A stretch of DNA of 64,000 nucleotides, from positions 7,556,501 to 7,620,500 of the forward strand of contig JAUCBN010000016.1 of assembly GCA_035048815.1 (NCBI GenBank), read 5' to 3'. Within the stretch, counting starts at the first letter, position 1. Every line of letters starts with the position of its first letter. This stretch comes from Abelmoschus esculentus (lineage: Eukaryota > Streptophyta > Magnoliopsida > Malvales > Malvaceae). Shown one piece after another: positions 57,151-64,000 of the stretch. Made by a program: the position numbers and the translations under genes. The notes below the pieces were generated by a model. It saw nothing but the letters and a program-made list of their open reading frames with translations. It was not told the DNA's origin and did no database searches.

Positions 57151-59055
57151 ACATGTGTCTCACAATAAGCAGTCTGCTATGTCAGAAGTGCCTATGATGG
57201 ATCATATTCATGACTCATTAGGTGTTGATGCTGGGTTATCTCATGTTGTTCCATCTCCGATAGCTTCAATGGAATCTCCTGGCCATATTCAAGAAGAATT
57301 TACAAGTACTATCAATCCTGCAAATATTAGTACTTCTCTACCTGAAGAGGAGTCAGTGCCAGTACCTGTAGTCTCTGAAACTTTGGCACCTGCACCTACA
57401 AGTGTTCCAAACACTCACGCTATGGTTACTCGCAGCAAGGCTGAGATTTATAAACCAAAGTTGTATCTTGTTGAAGCTTCTTCGGTACCCGATACTGTCC
57501 ATGAGGCACTTGATCATCCCAAATGGAGTGCAGTTGTTCACTCAGAATATCAGGCTCTTGTTGATAACCAAACATGAACTCTCGTTAAACTTCCACCTGA
57601 TAGAAGAGCCATAGGGTGCAAGTGGATCTTTCGTATTAAGTACAACTCTGATGTTTCCATTAGTCGTTACAAAGCCAGGCTTGTGGCAAAGGGTTTCGCT
57701 CAAGTCCCTGGTCATGATTTTGGTGAAACCTTCAGTCCAGTGGTAAAGTTCTTCACAGTTAATATTTTGATCTCTATATCTGTGATGAATAAGTGGCAGA
57801 TTAGGCAGGTGGATGTGAATAATGCCTTCCTAAAAGGGGACTTGCAGGAAGATGTTTATATGAGTCAACCTGAGGGTTTTCTCAGAAAGCTTCTGATGGA
57901 TCCAAGTTAGTCTGCAAACTACAGAAGGCGTTATATGGATTGCGGCAAGCGCCTCGTAACTGGTTCAGCAAGTTAAAAGAGTATCTTATTGGTCTTGGTT
58001 TTATTTCTTCTCGTGTTGACCCATCTCTATTTGTCTATAAAACTGGTGCTATCACTACTTATATGGCTGTTTACGTTGATGATATTCTAGTGACAGGTTC
58101 AGATTCTAATCATGTAACTCATGTCATAACCATGCTGCATGAAAAGTTCTCGTTAAAGGACTTGGGTCTAGTTCATTATTTTTTGGGAATTGAAGCTATT
58201 CATGTTAAGGAAGGCTTGTTTCTCAATCAACAAAAGTATGTCGAAGAGATTCTGGTCAAACACAACATGACCACAACCAAGGCTATTGATACACCCATTG
58301 TTGTGTCTCCAAAGTTGAGCAAAGATGGTGGACAAGACACAGTTGATGCTCAAATGTATCGAAGTGTTGCAGGTGATCTATTGTATGTGTGTCACACGAG
58401 GCCTGATATTGCTTTTGCAGTCAACAAGGTTGCACAATACATGCAATCTCCTAAGGATGTGCACTGGTCGGCTGTTAAGAGAATACTCAGGTACTTACAA
58501 GGAACAATAAACAAAGGACTGTTGTTTTCTTATTGTCAAGAAGCTGATGAAGTGCAAGCATTCTCCGATGCTGATTGGGCTGGGGATGTTGATGACCGTC
58601 GGTCTATCTCAGGGTATTGCATTTTTCGAGGGTCTCATTTGATTGCTTGGTGCTCGAAGAAACAAAGGTCTGTCTCTCGATCCACTGCTGAGGCCGAGTA
58701 TAGGAGTCTAGTTGATGTCGCGTCTGAAGTTTTATGGGTAAGAGCGGTTCTTGGTGACATGGGCGTAGCTTCTGATGATCCCTTGAAGATATGGTGTGAT
58801 AATACTAGTACGGTGGCTATGGCCGCCAATCCAGTTCTACACTCGAAAACTAAACATGTAGAACTGGATCTTCATTTTGTTCGGGAGAGAGTCTTGACAC
58901 AACAATTGGAAGTCAACTACATACCAGCTCAGTCACAGATTGCTGATTTATTTACCAAACCGTTGGCAGTGACTCGGTTTCAGGAGCTGCGGAATCAATT
59001 GGGGGTATGGTCGTTTAAACAACTCGGGGAGACAAAAGAGCAGGGTGAATGTTAA
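57151..59055 (+). pseudogene. Young Copia RT and RNase H, broken
   Basis: A linker frame ends with TGA at 57575-57577. RT resumes with QVDVNNAFLKGDL near 57830, shifts frame near 57895 and has the catalytic YVDD in VYVDDILVTGS near 58080. RNase H follows (SDADWAGDVDDRRS, TAEAEYRSL, WCDNTSTVAMA) and closes at 59055, so the last 371 codons are one clean frame. Confidence 0.9.
59036..59049 (+). promoter_or_regulatory. Polypurine tract of the young Copia
   Basis: AAAGAGCAGGGTGAA lies directly before the 3' LTR start at 59050. It is purine-rich and in the expected place. Confidence 0.6.
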
Positions 59056-59405
59056 GGAATGTGAGCTGGTAAAGAGTTGATCGTTAAGGTGGTTATTTTC
59101 AACCCTGGTTCACCGGTTCAGGTTAGTTTCTGCCTGAAGGTTGTTGCAACAGAATGCTTTCTTCTTCGTAGCATTCTGTCAAACACCTGGGCTATAAAAA
59201 CCATTGGAAATGGAACTGGCAAGTACACATTTCCTTTTTTATGCTTAGCCTACATAGTTTACTTAATCATCTTCCACTTTCACCACCGTTCTTTTCTTCT
59301 CTCTAATTCTTCTTTAAGGTTTCGCTTCTTGCTTAACCTCTGTGTGTTACAGCTGATCACAAGGCTTCCTCCTTCAGCAACAAGGTCACCGGAGTCGGTT
59401 CAACA
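59050..59405 (+). repeat. Young Copia 3' LTR (356 bp)
   Basis: Starts TGTTAAGGAATGTGAGC, ends GGTTCAACA, TATA box at 59193-59200. Partner of 54027-54397. Confidence 0.95.
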
Positions 59406-59410
59406 TTGAG

Positions 59411-60077
59411 CCATATATACTTCCTCTGAAAGAGAGCCCTAAAGAAAGGCATTGTTGTCATCTAGTTGGCGTAGGGACCACCCGCGACTTACTGCAAGAC
59501 TGAGAACTAAACGGATGGTAGTAGGTTTGACTACTGGGCTAAAAGTTTCATTGTAAGCTACTCCAGGACGTTGATGAAAATCTTTAGCGACAAGGCGTTC
59601 TTTGTACCTGTCAACAGACCCATCCGGTAAATATTTGGTGCGAAAAACCCATTTACACCCAACCAGGTTTTGGGTTGGAAGAGATGGGACAAGTTCTAAC
59701 GTGCCATTACAAAGTAGAGCATCAAATTCATTAGACATAGCCTGTCGCCACTTGGTATCCTTTAAAGCTTGAGTGACAGTGGTAGGTTCAAGAGCAGAAT
59801 GGAGAAGTTCGGTATTGAGGTTGAGTTTTTGAATTGGTTTGTGAATGTTGTGTTTGGAGCGGGTGATGATGCCACGAGGGGATGCAGGATTGACTGGGAG
59901 ATGTGGGTTCAAAATTTTGTGAAAAGTGGTAGACACAGTTTGGGAGGTAGGTATGTGAGCTTCAGGAGAAGGAGGAGTCGATGTGGGATAGTCAGCGGGT
60001 GATGAGGGTGGAACAAGTGATGGTAATGGTAGTGACCATGGGGATGATGGCATAGTAGAAGAGATAGGTAATGTCAT
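59411..60077 (-). pseudogene. Minus-strand Copia: first part of RT
   Basis: Minus-strand frame with TQALKDTKWRQAMSNEFDAL, GCKWVFRTKYLPDGSVD and FSPVVKPTTIRLVLSLA, the N-terminal RVT_2 text, ending near the insertion point at SLRQLDDNNAFL. Upstream is a proline-rich linker. Confidence 0.88.
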
Positions 60078-61400
60078 GGAACACCATTATGAGGTAGATG
60101 ATGAGGTAACACGAGGAAGATCATGATGAGAATTGGCAAAAGGAAACACGGATTCCATAAAGCGGACATGGCGAGAAGTGTATAATCGATTGTTGGATGT
60201 GTCTAAACATAGATAAGAACTTTGAGTGGAGGAATACCCAACAAAAACACAAGACATAGAGCGAGGTTCAAGCTTGTGAGACGTGTAAGGTCAAAGCCAG
60301 GGATAACATAAACAACCAAAGCACCGAAGTTTGTTGTAATTAGGAGTAGTTTCAAAAAGCTTAAGAAATGGAGACTCATTGTTGAGAGTAGGTGTAGGAA
60401 GGCGATTTATGAGGTAGACAGCAGTTTTTATTGCAAAAGATCAGTAAGAAAGGGGCATAAAGGCATGAGAAAGAAGGGAAAGAGCTGTTTCAACAATGTG
60501 ACAATGGCGACGTTCGGAATAGCCATTATGTTCAGGGTTGTGAGGAGGGGTGGTGAGATGTGAAATTCCGTTAGCTGAGAGAAAAGAGGAAAGGGCTTGA
60601 TATTCTTCTCCATTGTCAGAGTAAAGGGTTTTGATGGTGCAATTGAAGAAATTTTCAACTAAGGATTTGAAATGAGTGAAGACATCACAGACATCTGATT
60701 TTAGTTTTAGAGGAAATACCCAGGTATATTTGGAGAAGTGATCAACAAAAATAATATAATATTTGAAACTATATACTGAATAAACTGGTGAAGTCCAAAT
60801 ATCTGTAAAGATAATTTCAAGAGGAGACGAGGTGAATAAAGTAGACATGGAAAATGGTAATTTGTGGCTTTTGTTACAATGACAGGAATTACAATGGAAA
60901 AAATGAGAAGAACCAGAGACATCTGAATTAAAAGAGGAGACCATTTTCTTGAATGTCACCATTGACGGATGTCCCAATCTGTGATGCCAGTTATTGAATG
61001 TGGTCTTTATTGTGGAGAAAGCAAGTAGAGGAGGAGATGTGGAAGCACTAGGCCACTCATAGATACCATTCCTAGTTCGGCCTTGGAGGAGAATCAAGCC
61101 CGTTTGAAGATCCTTCACATAAAAAGAAGAAGGTAAGAACTCAATAAAGATATTATTTGTTTTACAAAACTGAGAGATGAAGATTAAATTGCATTTCATA
61201 GTGAGTACACAAAGAACATTAGAGAGAGTAAAGGAATGAGAGGAAGTTGTGAGAGATGTGGAACCCGTGTGAGTGATCGGAACACCAGAGCCATCACCAA
61301 TCATGATTTCATCATTACATAGTAAGGTTTGTGCAGGGCAAGATTTTTAAGATCAATGGTAATGTGATGAGTTGCACCACTATCCAGAAGCTAAGAGTCA
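60078..61400 (-). pseudogene. Minus-strand Copia: protease region and integrase
   Basis: The integrase zinc region (WHHRLGHPSMVTF, CNSCHCNKSH) and core with FTDIWTSPVYS, TLYSDNGEEYQAL and PEHNGYSERRH lie in 61304-60441. The part between 60440 and 60078 holds integrase C-terminal text in other frames. A protease-like segment is expected about 61300-61400 but is decayed. Confidence 0.82.
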
Positions 61401-62340
61401 TTTGCCGTGGACGATGTGTCAAGATGTGCTTGATATTGCCAATGAGAAAGCGCTCAGAGAGGAGAAGTATTGGTGGGTGGCGGTGGTGGAGAAGCATGAG
61501 GAAATTGGTTACAAAAGATGGAACACTCAGAAACTACATGTCCCTGAGCATGACACCACTGACACTTTCCAAGAAAAGGTCGACGGGGTTGAGAAGTATG
61601 GCGATTGGATGGATTAGGAACAAATGGATATGACCAAATCGGAGCTGACCTAACTGGACGAAATGGTTGAGGTCGTGGGTTGGAGCGATTACTGGCAAAA
61701 TAAGCAGAGGCTGGTAATGATAGGGAGGTTGAAACAGTACGCAGGGATAGCTCCTTATGAATAAGTTTCTCATAAAGTTCATCAGAAGTGATTGTACTGT
61801 CTCTACTGTTGACTGCATCAATGACAAATTGGTAGGTGTCGTCAAGGCCTTCAAGGACTTTTTCAATTAAATCTTCATGATCTAGTGGCTTTCCAAGAGC
61901 AGCAAGTTCATCAGCTTTAGTTTTGACGGCTTGCATATAGTCTGTTAAAGATTGTGAACCTTTGGTGATGTTCTTAAAGTTATCTTTGAGTTGTTTGATA
62001 TGACTACATGAGGGACGAGCATAAGTGTTAGCGAGAGTACACCAAGCATCACAAGATGTTGTGGATTGGGTAACAAGTGACACAAGATTGGTCAAGATAG
62101 TACAAACGAGCGCCCCAAATAGAAGCTTATCCTGTCGTAGTCATATCTGATACGCAGGATTGGAAGAGGCTGTATTGTTGACTGTGATGGTAGTAGGAGG
62201 GGAAGGATAGGAACCATTATGGAGTTGTGGAAGGTGACTAAGGTGAGAGGATGGTCAGGATCTTGAGTGTTTGGGAGGCCAACTTGTGTGTTTGGAATAG
62301 CCACGAGGGATATGCGAAGAAGATTGTGTTTAAAAGGGAG
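61401..62340 (-). pseudogene. Minus-strand Copia gag, broken
   Basis: Frame 62095-61454 has gag helical text (KQLKDNFKNITKGSQSLTDYMQAVKTKADEL) and a zinc knuckle near CQWCHAQGHVVSEC. The N-terminal part lies in another frame around 62304-62092 (with a start near ATG 62304), so a frameshift sits near 62095. Confidence 0.82.
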
Positions 62341-62395
62341 AAAATGGGAGAAAAGGAAGAAGAAGAAACTGAGATCAAAACTCGTATGAGAATTA

Positions 62396-62406
62396 CTCTG
62401 ATACCA
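62396..62406 (-). promoter_or_regulatory. Primer binding site of the minus-strand Copia
   Basis: On the minus strand TGGTATCAGAG follows the 5' LTR at once. Confidence 0.88.
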
Positions 62407-62627
62407 TAAAGAGAATAGAGTGTTTCGAAATGTTTTTTACGCTCACTATTTCATTGAGTTAATGGGTTTATATAAATAAAAAACAATCTTAGATATCGGC
62501 CAAAAATCTGACATAATATAATTGAAGAATAAAAATGATGGACCTATTCTTAGGGATTTGAAAAAGCTGTAAAATAGAAATACAAACAATAGAATCATAA
62601 AGACGTTATCTTTAAGGAGTCTTATCA
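62407..62627 (-). repeat. 5' LTR of the minus-strand Copia
   Basis: About 221 bp, partner of 52641-52863. On the minus strand it starts TGATAAGACTCC. Confidence 0.88.
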
Positions 62628-62632
62628 CCCAC

Positions 62633-62953
62633 AATGTTTCATGTGTAAAATGAAGTGATAGGAGTTGAGCACTAGTGCAAAGAAAATAAAATCAATTGGA
62701 GATAAAAGTAAGAAAGTAATATAGTAGTTTTGACAAAATTCCCACCTTCAACATCCTCCTCAATGACTTCCATATTGAAAAACGAGATGGATGATTCAGT
62801 TTTCTTAGATGTTTTTTTTTCTTGTCAATGTATTTTTTATTCCAACCCTTTTTCTTCCTTCTTGAATCATAAAACTCTTAATAATAATATTTGGTTTCAA
62901 ATCAACTTCGGTTAGAGTTAGATCATAGCCATATAGAGATTGCCTATCGAAAC
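62633..62953. other. Unique intergenic DNA, nothing recognised
   Basis: Short AT-rich interval between the Copia target duplication and the next MITE. No gene or repeat seen. Confidence 0.4.
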
Positions 62954-63266
62954 CAGGGATTTAAAAAGCATTTTTGGTCACGTCACGTTTATCACGGTTG
63001 TGAACATAATGGTTGCTATCGAGAGATCGTTGCGGGAGTCGTTGTCCTAATTTTTTTAAAACTCGCACAATAATTTTTGAAATAACCATCAAATAATGAT
63101 AATAATGGTTGTTATTGACCGTTATCCGTTAAATAACGACCGTTATTGTCCATTACTAGTGTGAATTTAAATCTCACCGTTATTTTTATGAATAACGGTT
63201 TCGGATAGCGATATTACCATTAAACAACGATTGTTATAGCAGTAACGAACCATTTTTTAATCCCTA
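62954..63266. mobile_element. Small hAT-type MITE, 313 bp
   Basis: Starts CAGGGATTTAAAAAGC and ends TTTTTTAATCCCTA. The flanks are ATCGAAAC (62946-62953) and ATCAAAAC (63267-63274), an 8-bp duplication with one change. The interior repeats AATAACG and CGTTAT words on both strands. Confidence 0.78.
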
Positions 63267-63274
63267 ATCAAAAC

Positions 63275-63561
63275 AACAACCAATTCCCACATAAATTGCA
63301 CCTTGGATTACCTTCTAATCCTTTCAAGTTAATCTGCTAAATGTGTTTACCAAATGAGGCATTCATTAATTACTTTACTTAAATTGGAGTTCACTTGCAT
63401 CATGAAAATCACTCTCTATTTTCTGTGGTTTTACTTGAGAGTGAACACCAAACGAGTACTCCATATATGAAATGATAGTTTGAGGTTTGGGATTAGAATT
63501 AATGTTAATTTTTTTTAGAGAAAATGATGTTTTATTGAAAAGATAATGAAAAGATAAGATT
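63275..63561. other. Intergenic DNA, nothing recognised
   Basis: No supported gene or repeat boundary. Confidence 0.4.
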
Positions 63562-64000
63562 TTAAAAATTATGAGTGTTGACACTGTTTTTGGTCCGAGT
63601 CGAAATTGGTTGTTTTGTAAACTTATCCGACTGATTCTTAAAATACGCCACATCATATTCAAGCCTTTTATTTTCAGATTCAAATTCAGCAATCCTTTTA
63701 TGTAACATCTTCTTCTCTTCCTCGCATTCTTGCCTAACAGTCTCAGCTTCACTTGGTATTTCTCTAAACTGTTCCTCTAACGTCCAAACCTTTCCTTTAC
63801 TTGGGGGCGGGATATTGCAGTTTTTCCTCTTAGATCTCTAAAATTGATAATATGGAGAAAGTTTTGGGGCTGTCAGTTTGTCTTGGAATGGATAAGACCA
63901 AGCCCTAGCGATCTCAAGAATCTGCTTCTTAGACTTTTCAGTAAAAGTGAATTTACATAATCCTATCCTCCTTGTAACTGGGATAAACTACAACGATCCG
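63562..64000 (-). pseudogene. Coiled-coil hypothetical protein, C-terminal remnant, runs off the window
   Basis: On the minus strand, text KSKKQILEIARAWSYPFQD, then an in-frame TAG near 63840, then WTLEEQFREIPSEAETVRQE and KRIAEFESENKRLEYD (strong heptad pattern) up to TAA at 63562-63564. Proteins with such coiled-coil ends and transposon-like copy number are common in cotton-type genomes, from memory. I cannot name the family. One stop is visible, so it is probably a remnant. Confidence 0.5.

Larger units (their letters stand above)
54027..59405 (+). mobile_element. Young Copia element nested in the other, LTRs almost identical
   Basis: 5.4-kb element with LTRs 54027-54397 and 59050-59405 and a perfect 5-bp target duplication TTGAG (54022-54026 and 59406-59410). 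By eye the LTRs differ by only three substitutions plus two small indels (11 and 4 bp), so it inserted recently. Gag and all pol domains are present but carry several stops and frameshifts. Confidence 0.94.
52641..62627 (-). mobile_element. Minus-strand Copia element, split by a younger Copia element
   Basis: Short LTRs at 52641-52863 and 62407-62627, with a perfect 5-bp target duplication CCCAC (52636-52640 and 62628-62632). Reading on the minus strand from the right: LTR, PBS, gag, protease/integrase, RT, then the insertion at 54027-59405, rest of RT, RNase H, LTR. Without the insertion it is about 4.6 kb, usual for small Copia lineages. All frames are broken. Confidence 0.9.

Noticed and set aside
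1..64000. CRISPR array, bacterial operon or plasmid features
   Set aside because: The direct repeats seen are plant satellites or LTR motifs without spacer logic. Introns and retrotransposons show a plant nuclear origin.

Overview
The window is nuclear DNA of a flowering plant, almost certainly a eudicot and most likely a Malvaceae such as cotton (Gossypium). That guess rests on the gene families, intron style and transposon types and was not tested by a search. It holds few genes in AT-rich, transposon-dense DNA. Supported host genes are: an intronless OSCA4.1-type ion channel (1225-3660, +); a small unrecognised plant gene or remnant (6898-7749, +); two A1 aspartyl proteases with the same ten-exon structure (11794-18360 and 40611-43352, both +); and a SABATH methyltransferase with a doubtful N-terminus (48804-50011, -). 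From memory, OSCA4.1 and an aspartyl protease are also neighbours in Arabidopsis (At4g35870/At4g35880), so the gene order looks ancestral.

Layout: 1-1.2 kb hAT-like repeat and 5' flank; 1.2-3.7 OSCA gene; 4.0-6.8 a composite satellite/AT-minisatellite repeat with an 815-bp fold-back MULE inside it; 6.9-7.8 small gene; 8.7-11.4 fold-back and hAT-like elements plus a 140-bp tandem duplication; 11.8-18.4 aspartyl protease A, whose intron 2 holds a 3,870-bp Gypsy solo LTR with a perfect 5-bp target duplication; 18.6-19.1 a fold-back element; 19.1-21.9 intergenic DNA; 21.9-37.8 two nested Sirevirus-type Copia elements; 37.9-40.0 a second copy of the composite repeat; 40.6-43.4 aspartyl protease B; 43.4-48.4 intergenic DNA with a LINE fragment split by a hAT MITE, and a Gypsy LTR end; 48.8-50.0 the methyltransferase; 52.6-62.6 a minus-strand Copia element split in its RT region by a younger plus-strand Copia element; then a small hAT MITE and a coiled-coil coding remnant running off the right edge.

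The two protease genes are tandem paralogues: exons 2, 4, 5, 7, 8 and 9 have identical lengths. About 22 kb, mostly retrotransposon DNA, now lies between them. Copy B looks intact. Copy A keeps both catalytic sites and all splice sites but has an in-frame TAG inside its presumed signal peptide.

The most unusual signals are in the non-coding parts of the elements. Both Sireviruses carry clusters of a TCGA-centred palindrome in the LTR and again just before the env-like gene, with a different word in each element. The outer Sirevirus has gag and env-like genes but no pol. The young Copia element has almost identical LTRs but several coding lesions, which suggests it moved when already defective. 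The composite repeat, with 187-bp units, an AT minisatellite and a row of hairpins, occurs twice. Exon borders, LTR ends and target duplications were read by eye. No alignment or database search was run.
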